A stretch of 64,000 bases of DNA from Vesta saturnalis (GCA_036346205.1 JARFJB010001594.1:2466501-2530500); one strand, 5' to 3'. Counted from the stretch's first letter, positions 47,760-59,879 are shown. Notes: generated by a model not told the origin, from the letters alone. A program made the numbers and translations.

Positions 47760-48840
47760 CAGTAGACGTGTATGGAACCCCACCACTGCCACTGTCATTA
47801 TCGCTAGCATCCAACAAAGCACCGGGAGGAACCCATTGTCAACTGCAACCACCTTCTCATATGTTGCACGTTTTTGGGTTTATGGGACAGCGACATATCG
47901 ATCGTTTGCCAACACCTTTATAACTATGATTGATCCGATATACTTCTGTAACAATTCGTTGCTTGTGTTTCTGCATAAGAACCATAGCGCCCTTACCGTA
48001 CAAGAGAGGTCTCTTGCGCCTTTTATCGAAATATTTCTTTCTTATGTACATCTTTAATCTTCTTGGGAGAATTTTTCCTCATGAAAGTTACATTTTCAAT
48101 CACTTCTGATACAAGCTTGGGTGTATCCGCCAAGTTTTCTCTCGGCCTAGGACGATATCGGTGCAGTAATTAAAATGGTGTTCTGTTGGTGGTTTGGTGG
48201 TTCTGTTCGTCATGGTGTTTATAATATACTGCACCTTTGCAACATTCATATCCCATCTCCTTCTTCCAACGTAGAAGTTGGGCGTGCGTTCACTATGACC
48301 ATTGGATGCTTGCAAAAATCTTTGAAATTATTTAAAGTGAAGAATTAGTCTCCTTTCCACTGATAATTGTTGTAGAAACTCTATATATCGTAAAAGTTTC
48401 TAGTGTGACAAGGACGACGTATCGGGTAGCGGTAGATCGGATAGGTTTCATAACAAGAGTTATTGTATAAATAACCACAATGGTAAATAAACATTAATTA
48501 CCTTTCTTTGCTTTGGGAAAGGGGCCTAAGTGATCAACATGTAATGTGTAGAATGGCACTGATATTTTCTCGATTGGATACAGAAACCCTTCCTTCCTGT
48601 CGAACTCTCCGTAGAGACACAGTATGTAACACTCGGTATAACAATCATATACTCTTTTTAAAGTACTGTCTGTGCCAAAATGTCGCATTTCATCATGTGT
48701 TTCTCGCATGACTTGATGTCGCGTTACTCGCGGAACGATCCAGAGAAGAGCGTACTCACGGTAAATATTTTGGCCTTCGTTAATATCAAGTGGCTCGAAG
48801 AGTTCCATTCGGATATTTAGAAGTTTCACCGTCACCTACA
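47760..48840 (-). pseudogene. Ty3-type retrotransposon integrase remnant
   Basis: The minus-strand frame from 48,835 opens with a zinc-binding-like stretch (VMRETHDEMRHFGTDSTLKR), but the following Cys pair is replaced. It continues into the core with FYTLHVDHLGPFPKAKKG (first catalytic Asp). A frame break at 48,494 is followed by MKPIRSTATRYVV. The second Asp region is not recognisable, and NGHSERT resembles the block with the catalytic Glu. The C-terminal part (47,857-48,051, YFDKRRKRPLLYGKGAMVLM) resembles the integrase tail that contacts DNA. Several stops and gaps. No LTRs were recognised. Confidence 0.72.
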
Positions 48841-48984
48841 GAATAAAATGCCGTACCAATATGAAATAGAATTTATTAGGTATTGGAAAATGAATTGATT
48901 CAAGCTGCCTTTTCTTGTTGTAAGGGTTGGCAGGTGGCATTGTCTTCAAGATTATCCGTGGCTAACGTATCCTTTTTTCGTGCG

Positions 48985-49985
48985 AAGCAGCCGTATTCAC
49001 CATAGCTAATGCAAGGGAAAAGTTTGGTTTGGACATGTCTAATTTTCTTGGCCAAGGACACGATGGATGCAGTACCATGGCAGGAAAAATTCCGAGTGTT
49101 CAGAAGCGAGCAGTTTACAAGTCCCGTAAAGCGGGATATAATAATTTCATGTGTCCAACCTTGTTAAGTAATAAAATCCAGTTATTGCTTTTATCCGAGA
49201 CAGTACGAAACGAAGAAAGCACATTGTCAAAATGCCACTGTTTATATGTGTAAAACACGATAGATTTTGAAATGTAAGAGCATATGCTTTTTCCTGAAAA
49301 TTTTGTTTTGACAAAGTTGACATAAACCATCCTCTTGTGTGAGCATACGTATCTGCATCTACAACGTTAAGCCTGACTGTAATCGGAAAGTTTTCGAATC
49401 ACCTGGATCCAGTTGCTAATGCGTTTCAAGGAGTTCAAATGGACAGCTTTACTATTAAGAAGTACATTGTGAATTTAAAAAAGTTATTTCGCTTTTCATG
49501 AATTGCGAAAGGAGATGACAGCCATGTCCAAAAAAAGCTGGTGTAAAGATTGTTCGCCTAAGATGCGCCAACAAGCAAACTCACCGCGCGAACTGCTTAA
49601 GTGATAGTGGTAAAGAATATTATCGCCGGGAACTTTATAGCCCATATTTGAATGCTCTTTTTTGTGAAATTGGTAAATGATTTACTAGTTCAAATGAACC
49701 ATCAACGCGACGTTTTTGTATTGATTCCGACAAATTTGCGAAAACTAACTCTATCTGACTACGAAATAAAATCAGCTTTGTGTTTTTTGACGCAATGAAT
49801 GAAACCTTACTATACCCATCGTTACATATAGATCTAAAAATTACATAAACACAGCCTGCGAAGATATGCACCAATAAATGGACCTTCGTTGTGTCAAGAC
49901 GTAGCTGCGTTCTACAATATCGGATGACCGATTCTCAAGTTGTTGACCGATTTGGCATGGTACCTCGGAGGCTTCAGCAGTTATT
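48985..49985 (+). pseudogene. hAT-superfamily transposase remnant
   Basis: The plus-strand frame reads LDMSNFLGQGHDGCSTMAGK at ~49,026-49,085, the hAT block carrying a catalytic Asp (usual form GQ.YDGA..MSG). After frame breaks, RLRCANKQTHRANCLSDSG and KEYYRRELYSPYLNALF (49,555-49,670) match the later RQT.R.N...EEYYR..I..PYLD region of DUF4371-type hAT proteins. The C-terminal dimerisation motif is not convincing. It lies between two Ty3-type fragments in opposite orientation. Confidence 0.65.
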
Positions 49986-49989
49986 TCAT

Positions 49990-51550
49990 CAATAATAACT
50001 GCAAATAATTAGTATAAATATCCACCATATCTACACGTTCCGATAACAATTACAGGCTTATTACTTGAGTTTTCATATTTTCTGTATTTCATAAATTTAT
50101 TCTAACGTCTTAAACAATTGTTAAAGGCTCTACTGAGGACGACACCTGTATTTGTTATCGAAAAGTACAGATTTATGTAAAATAGAAATATAAAAATACC
50201 AATTTAAAAACCCAAGAGCTAAGTATTTTAATTATGTATAATAATGGTGAAAGTTTATATTTTCATGTAAAGAATGTGGTGATACATTTTTTGAAGGAGT
50301 ATTCGTGTAATTTGTTCAAGTGTGTCCCGTGATAGTTGATACGTATGTTCGGCAGTCTACTCTAACTTTTGTACCCCCTAGTTCAAACCCTCGGGTGACT
50401 ATAATCGTATAATAATTATTCAATGACCTAATTACAATTCACCTAATTAAACAATATCATTTCAGACAAAGTCCCTGTTTCTATGGATTCAAGGATCTCT
50501 GTTAGTCTCTAGGAATGAAAAGTAATATTTAACCCCTTGGGACATAATGTGAAGCAAAACCTTGGCAACAAATCAACCTACCTAGATTCCTAATGACGAA
50601 TCGCACGCCATTTCTTATCTGGGATTCTAAAACTCCGGGATAAATTTTGGTATCTTTGATCTGAGAATTACAAAACATAGCATAATACCGCGGGACTGAG
50701 GAATCTGTTACCCCCCCCCCCCCCCCCAAGTGATTGCAGTTCTCGATTTGGTTCGCGCCACTCGCGTGATTAAAAGTAGTTTCGCAGTCCCTTAGTATAT
50801 AACACACTATAATATGCATACGTAGCGTGCAATAAAATTTTTATTGCACTAAATATACTAAAAATGGTGCAAAAAGTTCGTTTCTTAGATGCACGTAGAA
50901 AATATAAAAAGTTGCAAAATAAGTGTGTTCCTCGCACCACCTCATCGTGTTTTATACAAGATTTTTTTGTCATCTAGTCATTGAGGAAAACTATCACATT
51001 CGATACGATATAGAAATTTTATTGATTATTTGCATTAATTTATTTTATTACAAAAATATTAAAACATTTTTAGTTCTTAGTTCAGTTATTTCTATTTAAA
51101 AGTCTAATCATACTCATGATTTCGAGTTACCACTTTACGTCAGTAATTACTTTTGTAATATTTTCAATTCTTATTTATGCAACAAGTGCAAAAGTGAATG
51201 TTTGTTGTACGCGACGTGTGTTTATCCATTACGCAGGCCATAGACTTTCATTCTAAAGTTACACTTTTGTCGACGTTTGATTGCATTACATAATGAGTCC
51301 TTCTTCAATTACTAAACTAACTTATCTAAATGTTTTCATTGTTTAAAATAATACCTTTTTTTCATTTCTAGAAGAGCTTGGTGTAATTTGAATTTCATAG
51401 CTAAGGGCACCCTTCTATGGGGAAACGATCTTTACCTACATATCATTTTTTAGCAAAACTTCCTAAACGTCAAAAACTTCCTTACACTGTCAACAAAAGT
51501 CACAAAATCATTGTAAACTTTTATATATCATTGTTTTCGCAATTTAAAGT
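49990..51550. other. Intergenic, no gene seen
   Basis: Holds a run of 17 C at 50,711-50,727 and short unremarkable frames. Reverse transcriptase motifs that would link the integrase and protease fragments were looked for and not found. Confidence 0.45.
50711..50727. repeat. Poly-C run
   Basis: 17 consecutive C residues (GGG codons on the minus strand). Confidence 0.95.
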
Positions 51551-51552
51551 AA

Positions 51553-51780
51553 CTACACTACACCTATGGGCACAATTTTATGACCAACAAATCTCTCTAG
51601 AACAATTTTTATTTGTCTAATAAAACTGTAAACCCCTAGTACAAATTTACGTAAAATATTGACTTGTGCGCCATAGTCCAACTTAAAATTTACACTTTTA
51701 CTTTCAATATGAATATGTTTGTACCACGCAGTAGCAGTATCTATATTAGTTGCCACGTGCACAAAGGTATTGACGCCCAA
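51553..51780 (-). pseudogene. Retropepsin-like fragment (Ty3-type)
   Basis: The minus-strand frame reads VNFKLDYGAQVNILRKFVLG, the active-site context of Ty3-type aspartic proteases (usual form FKLDTGAQVNVLP), with Tyr in place of the Thr of the DTG motif. Downstream IVPIGVV resembles the beta-strand that follows. Only ~75 codons remain. It lies upstream, on the same strand, of the integrase remnant at 48 kb, as expected for one pol gene; the 3 kb between holds no recognisable reverse transcriptase and a hAT remnant. Confidence 0.5.
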
Positions 51781-51799
51781 ATTAGGGGGCCTGCGTAGC

Positions 51800-54545
51800 C
51801 TCTTTTAAGATAGCCGGTAACTCAATCCCTGTGGAAGGCACTTGGATGCGTGAGAGTGTGGTTGGCTTAAAAAATAATTAAAATTAAAAGGAGCATCATT
51901 TGCTTTCCTTTTATCAAGTTTTCAATACTAGAAAAGGGCAAAGGTACAGTTATGACGATGGTTACAGTTCAAATAAGGGAAAAACGCTGCGCTGAAAGAA
52001 TACAGGTTAATTAAGCATAGGAGACGATAACACACATGAAACAAAAACGCTCAACACACGTTTATATTTTCCTTAACCACAGCCAAACCAAGCAAGGAGC
52101 TTCACAAAAGAAATAAGTCAAAAACATAATATTGTGCAGCTTTAGCTAAAATAATTGCCGATATAACAGGCCTCAAAACATAAATTCCCAAATAAGTTCA
52201 AGTATACTAAGAAACAATTTGTTCTTGCACTTCGTCTTGAGGTAACATTGCAAAACTAAAAAAAAATTATGCAATACTAATAAACCACATACCTTTTTTA
52301 GTGCCGTCACAGCAGGTTAAATAACACAAAACTAAATACAAGGAACATGCCACAAGCATAAGCGACAATCAAAAACAGAACTCCTCTAAAACTGAGGCGC
52401 ACGTGGTATTAAGAAGAGCTCTCCTTAAAAAAATTTTAAACAAAGATGCGTTTATTACGGTTAAAAACGTCAACAAAACGAAAATTAAAAGTGCGTAATC
52501 CCTATACTATCCAGATATCCCATATAATAGTTATTAAATTTGTAACGTAACACAACAATATGGAATAAATATAAAGCAGCCAAAAAGGCATTTAACTTTT
52601 GAAAAATCTGGGATGTACTTGTTCTAAGATAAACAATTTTTTAACGTATAATCACTTTTTATAATAAAAATTATAATACACATTTAAATAGTGAATGGTC
52701 AAAGCAAAACTTAAATTTAGCATTCATTAAAGTTAGACCCTAGATATACAATCTACATTTGCAATTAAAATCAGATGAAAGCACTTGAGAACAAACAAAT
52801 AGGTAAGCATGGATTAAGAAATTGCCAGCTTTTGATTAATCGATTTATAGGATACATTTTTCACATAAAGCGATATACCGAAAGAAAGAGGAATTATAGG
52901 TTTAAATAAGCTAACTTGCAATATATTACATGGTGGATACGTAGATTAACCTACGGAATCGGAAGAACAACAACGGCACCTTCATGCATTAAACAACAAA
53001 CAACAATGTAAAATAAATAGTGCTTCAAGCAGGTTATAGAATAAAATTCACGCACAATATATACTTATACACAATGTATAACTATAAATAACACTACACT
53101 GTATTTTAGCTTCTTAATTTGAAGATAAAGCACATCGTAGTCGACATAGAGTTGCGTGCAGCTGCTAATATCACACGAACAGGCCATGTAGGAACGGCAA
53201 ATATATTAATTTGCCGTCAAACCTAAACATTCCCTATTCAATGACCAATGATGGTAATGAAGGAAAGAGAAATATCTATAATTGTTAGTAATTAAGTAAG
53301 TGCTTGAAACAACGCCAGTCTAAACAAAAGTACCCTACAATGTAAGTTTGTAAAAACGTAGTAAACTTTCTAGCACATCTCATTTAAGTGTGCATTTTTT
53401 AACAGACGCTCAGTAGACCAAAAATGCTTCAAACCCAAAAGAATCAAAACGACCTCTTAATTTTCTGTACTACCAATCCAGAATCGTGTTTCTTACAAAA
53501 AAAGACTTCGAAGAATTTTAAAGAGCCCAAACAAATCCTACGTAGCACGTTACCACGCATAATTTAATAGAAATACGTACGCTAATTAGAAAACATCTTT
53601 TGGTTAAAAACGAACTAGTTGAGCGTTGTTGGGTAGGTATCACGTATTACCTACCATTCATTAAATAAAACTTTGTGAAACGAATTTATTCGTGTTAAAT
53701 TTCTAAACTGAGTAACAGAATGATGACTTACAACTAATAATACATCGAGGATCGCAGCTAAGACCGTTACATATCCATATTGTAGTAAAACAAGTAAAAG
53801 TATCTACTTCTTTAACAATTCTTACCCTGCAAGAATTTAAAAAAAAATTAATATTTCCACATCTTTCTCATTTTTGACCAAATGTACGACATGGTCTTAG
53901 TCCCTGCCAGAGTTGACTACACCTTATCGTTGTTTGCCCTATTTCTTGTCTTGACATTAATTGTTCTTTAATGATGCTTATGGCCTCCTTTTCTTGTAGC
54001 TCACTTGCTTGTGGTTTAGATATTTCAGATATCCGACATGTAGATATTGCTTTTGACAGAGTCAGGATATACGTTCCCAACGATCTTTCTTGCAAATGTT
54101 ACATATATGCAGTGACCGTCCTGATTGAAAATTTTATTTTGGCCGAGTGGGGGACATAATTCCTAGAAATCCAAAAATAGATTGTTATCTTGGTCAACAC
54201 CCAAAACGCATTGGTATCAATTTTCGCGTCCAAGTACATGGTTTTTCGAGGTTAAGGTCATTGTAGACATTACATTAGAAATCAATAACCAGTCAGTGAC
54301 TTCTGTATAAGCCTTGGAAGTTATTACAATTCCTAGAAATCTATTCTCAAGCCCAAAGGTGTTATTTCCAGGTACCCCTACTATTTCAAGTTCAATCCTG
54401 AGAAATAAATTTTCAAGGTCAAGGGTATTACAATTGAGACATATTGTCGTCCTCCCCCCCCCCCCTCCCACCTATTATGTGAGCCATGAACTGAGATTAA
54501 TAACATTTTGGGACATATACAACCATATTGATGACGTAATCATTA
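51800..54545. other. Intergenic, no gene seen
   Basis: AT-rich. Around 54,160-54,430 the phrase ATTCCTAGAAATC(C/T)A recurs about 190 bp apart, and a 12-base C run lies at 54,454. A frame at 53,868-54,095 is not recognisable. Confidence 0.45.
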
Positions 54546-54546
54546 A

Positions 54547-54860
54547 AAATGGCGGACAGCCGCCATTTTGTAAAATATGTTTAAATGGGATCATATAGCA
54601 AGTAATACGTCATTTAAAAGCTCGTTCCACGAGCTTTTCAACGACTTCATCAACATTAGAATATTACTACTGATTCATGAGCTTGAACCCAAAAACGCCA
54701 ATCAATATTGTAAGGTTTTGGGTTGAAACCCACAAATCAGTAGTAATATTTTAATGTTTCATGTCGTTGACCAGGACTTGAAACGAGCTTTCAATAAGGT
54801 ATTACTTGCCATATGGCCCCATTTAAAATTATCTTACAAAATGGCGGCTGTCCGTGTGTG
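54547..54860. repeat. Foldback element, ~310 bp hairpin
   Basis: The left arm starts GGCGGACAGCCGCCATTTTG (itself a small palindrome). The right arm ends with CAAAATGGCGGCTGTCCG. The arms match inward for ~140 bp through AAGTAATAC, AAAGCTCG and ATATTACTACTGATT. The right end passes directly into a GT microsatellite. Confidence 0.85.
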
Positions 54861-55066
54861 TGTATGCGGATGCGTATGCGTGTACATGTGTGGATACGTG
54901 TGTGAGTGTCTCTGAATGTATAGAAGGTTGTGAAATCGGCCTTTTTTCACTAACACTAAATCGACTTATTGCCTCCTTTTACAACGTTTGACAAAGTTTC
55001 GCTAAGATCGGCCAAGATGTGTGTACGTGTGGATGTGGGTGCAATGAGTGAGGTCCAGGTGTGTGC

Positions 55067-55132
<66 letters not shown>

Positions 55133-55324
55133 TGCACATGTGGATACGTGCATATGTGTGTCTCTGAATGTATAGAAGGTTGTGCAATCGGCCTTTTTTC
55201 ACTAACACTAAATCGACTTATTTCCTCCTTTTACAACGTTTGACAAAGTTTCGCCAAGATCGCCCAAGATGTGTGTACGTGTGTGGATGCGGGTGCGGGG
55301 ATGAGTGCGGGTGCGGGTGTGTGC

Positions 55325-55405
<81 letters not shown>

Positions 55406-55555
55406 GGTGCATGTGTGGATACGTGTGCGTATGTGTGTGAGTGTCTCTGAATGTATAGAAGGTTGTGCAATCGGCCTTTTTTCACTAACACTAAATCGAC
55501 TTATTACCTTCTTTACAACGTTTGACAAAGTTTCCCAAGATCAGCCAAGGTGTGT
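54860..55555 (+). repeat. Three tandem (GT)n-plus-core units
   Basis: Each unit is a GT tract followed by a ~115 bp core that starts TGTCTCTGAATGTATAGAAG, contains CAATCGGCCTTTTTTCACTA and ends near TCGGCCAAGATGTGTG. Cores lie at ~54,905-55,020, 55,158-55,272 and 55,440-55,552. Pure GT tracts lie at ~55,069-55,131, 55,326-55,402 and 55,549-55,635. Open frames crossing them are repeat translations. Confidence 0.9.
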
Positions 55556-55570
55556 GTGTGTGTGTGTGTG

Positions 55571-55636
<66 letters not shown>

Positions 55637-56330
55637 TGTGGGTGTGGCGTGCGTGTGCGTGTCTGTGTGTATGTGTGAATGTGTCTATGTGTATATGTGT
55701 ATATGTGTATATGTGTATATGTGTATATGTGTATATGTATATGTTATAGTGTATATGTGTATACGTGTATACGTGTATACGTGTATACGTGATACGTGTA
55801 TCGTGTATACGTGTATACGTGTATACGTGTATACGTGTATACGTGTATACGTGTATACTGTGTATACGTGTATACGTGTATACGTGTATACGTGTATACG
55901 TGTATACGTGTATACGTGTATACGTGTATACGTGTATACGTGTGTAGTGTGTATGTGTGTATGTGTGTATGTGTGTATGTGTGTATGTGTGTATGTGTTT
56001 GTATATGTGTATGTGTATATGTGTATATGTGTATATGTATATGTATATTGTATATGTGTATATGTGTATATGTGTATATTGTATATTGTATATGTGTATT
56101 GTATATGTGTATATGTGTATATGTTATGTATATGTGTATATTGTATATGTGTATATGTGTATATGTGTATATTGTATATGTGTATATGTGTATATGTGTA
56201 TATGTAGTATATGTTATATGTGTATATGTGTATATGTGTATATGTTATATATGTATATGTGTATATGTGTATATGTGTATATGTGTATATGTGTATGTGT
56301 GTATATATGTATATGTGTATATATATGTGT
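55556..56330. repeat. GT-rich octamer-periodic array
   Basis: After (GT)n the tract becomes an 8 bp repeat with block changes: GTGTATAT (~55,684-55,760), GTGTATAC (~55,760-55,945), GTGTGTAT (~55,946-55,990), then GTGTATAT with frame slips to ~56,325. Single-base losses shift the phase at several points. Confidence 0.92.
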
Positions 56331-56382
56331 GTGTGTGTGTGTGTGCACGCGCACCCGGTCCCGCATCCGCACTCCCATGCGC

Positions 56383-56420
<38 letters not shown>
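56328..56420. repeat. GT tract facing CA tract (potential hairpin)
   Basis: A run of GT ends GTGCACGCGCACCCGG. After ~40 bases of GC-rich sequence a run of CA begins and ends at 56,419. The two arms are complementary and could fold. Confidence 0.8.
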
Positions 56421-56423
<3 letters not shown>

Positions 56424-56429
56424 TCAAGT

Positions 56430-57065
56430 TGAAAATTGTGAAGATAGCTTTCAAAATGTTCAAAACGTGTAAATCCATTGGAGACTCAAAATCGATCTTT
56501 CCACGAAAAAAATACTTTACTTATAGGTGCTTCGCACATAAGAAAGTAAAACTAACTTACTTTGACATTCAATAACTACTGAAGTACGTTTTAACACGAT
56601 TAAGCTCAGGTTTTTGTTGCATTTTATTACGTAGAGCATTTTAAAACGTATCTGACGTCACACCATATAATGTACACGTTTCCTCGGAACAGCGGCAGTA
56701 TTCGACGTTTAGCCTATTGAAGTTCCATTTCGATTGTTAGGTTACATGTTAACTTATACTTTTTTATCATATACAACTCAAAATAATTTTTCTTAGATTT
56801 TTTAGTGTGTTTTTTTTGTACTTAATTTTTTTGCAAGTTTTTTATTGTTGGATTAAGTAAACTTTCCCCATAGAAAACCTTTACAATTTGGTCCCTATCA
56901 AGTGATATCAGATACGGTATTAATTTGGGCTTTGATGGCTTGAAATAATTTTTTAAATAAGTTTTGTAATAAAATTTGAACAACAATATCTACTTTGACA
57001 GTATATAATTTAATTATTTATTTACAGAATCACTTTGGTTTTGAGCATGATTTTCAAAGTAAATA
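56430..57065. other. Intergenic, no gene seen
   Basis: AT-rich single-copy-looking sequence between the GT array and the Tigger-like element. Confidence 0.5.
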
Positions 57066-57067
57066 TA

Positions 57068-59877
57068 GGGGAAAGTGGGGCAAAATGGTCCCTCCAACAA
57101 TTTTTTAGGATAAAAATAAGAAAAAACGGCATATGTGATTATAGTTTAATAAAACATTAAAAGGGGCATAACAGAACATATTTCCTTGAAAAAATTGTAC
57201 CTAACGATAAAAACAACAAAAAAATAATATTATTCTCAAAAAGCTCAAAAGAAACCATTTTACAACAAGCTTAGGGTAAAATGACCTCCGCCTGGGGTAA
57301 AATGGTCTCCATATTTTTTATATAAAAGCAGTAATAAAAAATTAATTATTTGCAAAATCGCAAATAAACAGTTGCCGCTTTCCTGTAACGCCCGCGCACA
57401 ATAAATGAGCCCATTTTTTGCACAAATTACACTTAATCCAAACATCCTTTGCCTGTGATTTACTAAATAATTCTAAGCAAAATATACAGGCGGCGTCGTC
57501 TTCATTATCATCAATTTTTTCTTTGTTTTTTTTTAAACACCTTTCTCTTTACAACTTTCTTAGCTGCTTGTGAAATTGCTTTCGGTGTTTCCACTTTTTC
57601 TTTTATCGAAAGATAATTTGGTGTAGAAGTAAAAATAGTTGCTCCTTGAGAAGGTCTTGAACTTCTGGTCTGAGAAGATGCCAGAGGTAGTGGAGATATG
57701 TCAAATGCAGTTATTAAAGTATCCTTCAACGATGATTGAATTTGATACCTTGTAATGCTAACTTTTAGTCCTGGGATTGAATTGTCGACTGCAGGTCGTC
57801 TTTATAGTTTGAAGCAACGACTCCGGATTTGAAGCTGCAGTGAATGAAGATTCATTAAGTCTCTTTCATTGTCTTCAAAAAGGCTTACTTCATCTGAAGA
57901 TGGTCCGCTTGCTTCCCATTCCTCTGACTCATCGGATGAAGATATATAACGAATTTTTCTTTTCCTTATAGTTATTCCAGTAGAATTTCTTGGAAGCGAA
58001 GAAGTACCTGCTTGTGGAGGAGTTTTTTGTTCGCTGATGGGAGCACCAGTTCCATTTTCCTCTAACGGACGATCGGTTGTGCAGGATGGTTTAAATTTAC
58101 AATCTGGAAATATGTTCGAATTAAAAGGAAAGATGCCGGTTTTCTCGAATCCACTGAGTCCGTTGTTAAATGTGGCAGCTCTTCTGTATGCTTTTCCAAA
58201 TAAGCTAGCAATATTATACAGGGTCACGACTTTTCCAGGATTTGTTTTCAGCCATAAAATAACTTCCTCGTTGAAATATGCCATTATAGGTGAAAATACT
58301 GCTACATCCAATGGTTGCATCTCGTGCGTACAATGTGGAGGAAACGACAGCATTATAATGCCATTTTCTCTGCAGTACTCTACAGCTTTGACAGACTTGT
58401 GGCTTGGTTGTCCGTCCAGCAATAAAAGGATCTTATTTTGAACTAAACACTGGGTATGTTGTTGAAAATGCTTTAAGAACAGAATGAATGTATCAGATTT
58501 CATGTATCCAGATTTATTGTAAAGAAGAAGTGTTCCATACGGAGCGCCTTGAAATAATAATTCATTCCTTCTCTTACGAGGAAATATTATTGCTGGAGAA
58601 ATGAATTGACCAGCAGCATTTACGCAGAGAACAACGCTGACATTTTGCCCCCTCTCAGCGCTTGTTAGAAAGCCGCCCTGTTTTCGCCCTTTGTGTGCTA
58701 AAATTTTGGGCAGTTTGCTAGGGACAGTCTGCATACCTGACTCATCCATATTATATATTCTCATAGGATTCATATTATTTTTACTTTGTATTTCATCTAA
58801 AAGAGAAAAATACTTAGCGACTGCTTCTTTATTAAAGCCTCTCGCTCTGGCGGCTGAAGTTGCCTCAGGAGTTCTAAAAGAAATCTCTGGATGTTTCTTT
58901 AGAAAATCCCTAAACCAAGCCGTACCAGAAGCCTTTTTATTTTTAGAGAACCTATGCTCAATACCGTTCCTTTCTGCAAGCTCGTAGGCCATTTGACAAA
59001 TGTTTTTCTTCGTTATGCCGAATAATCTGTCTTCCATCTCTAATACATTCTTCTTTGAGTAAGTCTCCAATTCTTCGGGCAATGTTGTAGTGAATCTACC
59101 GAGACGTTTTGAATAACCTGTTGCCTGAAAAAAAAACGATGATTAGATGACATCTCCCTGTTTAGGTACATTTTAAAACTAGATAACGACAAGTTGGGAA
59201 TAAATCAGTCTACTTTTATTACACTTACCAATTGATTTTGATTTTTGGCCCTTCTTTTTAAAGTACTCAAAGGCAGATTATAAACCCTAACAACTCATTT
59301 AAAAGGCATGCCATTAGAAATATTTTCTAAGGCAAGTCGCATAGAATTTGAATCCCATTGTTGTCTTGTCGTCTTCCGAACATAAGTTCTAACCATTATT
59401 TCTGAAAAGATAATATACATTCGATTATTGTTAAAAATATTTCGGTACAAATAAAAACTTTATTTGGATAACTAAGCGAGGGTCAAACGGTCCCCGGGGT
59501 CATTTTGCCTCAACACACAGAGACCATTTTACCTTAAAGTGTACTCAACTATACAAGTGAGTATACCTTGAATCACTTCTTATAATTAGATCAATGGTAG
59601 TAGACAGGAAATGTAGAGAAAAAAATTTTACATACCCCAATTAAATCGCCGGAAAACACAATTTCAACATGCACGAAATTAACAAAATCACGTACGTTTT
59701 TGTAAGTTATGATAAAACTAGACCACTACGCTTCGTACATCTTCACCGTTTCATAGATAGATGGCGGTAGTAGTACTGAATGTAGTAAAGTAAACTAAAT
59801 GGTGTATTTATGAAAGTAATGAGAAATATATTAGGGAGCCATTTTATCCCAGGGGACCACTTTAGCCGACTTTCCCC
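57068..59877 (-). mobile_element. Tigger-like (pogo superfamily) transposon
   Basis: The ends read GGGGAAAGTGGGGCAAAATG on the left and the near-complement ending CTTTCCCC at 59,877. Each is flanked by TA (57,066-57,067 and 59,878-59,879). Subterminal GGGTAAAATG(A/G)(C/T)CTCC-like motifs occur at ~57,271-57,310 and in complement at ~59,500-59,535. The 2,810 bp element contains one transposase gene. Confidence 0.9.
57342..59396 (-). pseudogene. Tigger-like transposase with PHD-like finger
   Basis: The ATG at 59,396 (MVRTYVRKTTRQQWDSNSM) opens exon 1 with a helix-turn-helix; a TGA near 59,300 (MPFK*VVRVYNLP) interrupts it. A 104 bp GT-AG intron (59,125-59,228) leads in phase into a 440-codon open stretch. 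It contains a second DNA-binding domain (WFRDFLKKHPEISFR), then IYNMDESGMQTVP (first Asp), ILLLLDGQPSHKS (second Asp) and MQPLDVAVFSP (third Asp, 35 residues later: DD35D). A Ser/Glu-rich tail follows. TAA at 57,802-57,804, then the same frame to ~57,515. A frameshift in a poly-A run leads to a PHD-like finger (CIFCLELF...WIKCNLCKKWAHLLC) ending at 57,342. Only two stops and one shift from intact, with the triad complete. Confidence 0.9.
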
Positions 59878-59879
59878 TA

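Noticed and set aside
50529..50819. 96-codon minus-strand frame
   Set aside because: It crosses the poly-C run (poly-Gly) and has no recognisable feature.
55305..56575. Open frames of 240-300 codons across the GT array
   Set aside because: Same reason: microsatellite translation without domain or codon structure.
58037..58987. Plus-strand frames of 98-134 codons
   Set aside because: Antisense shadows of the well-supported Tigger-like transposase.
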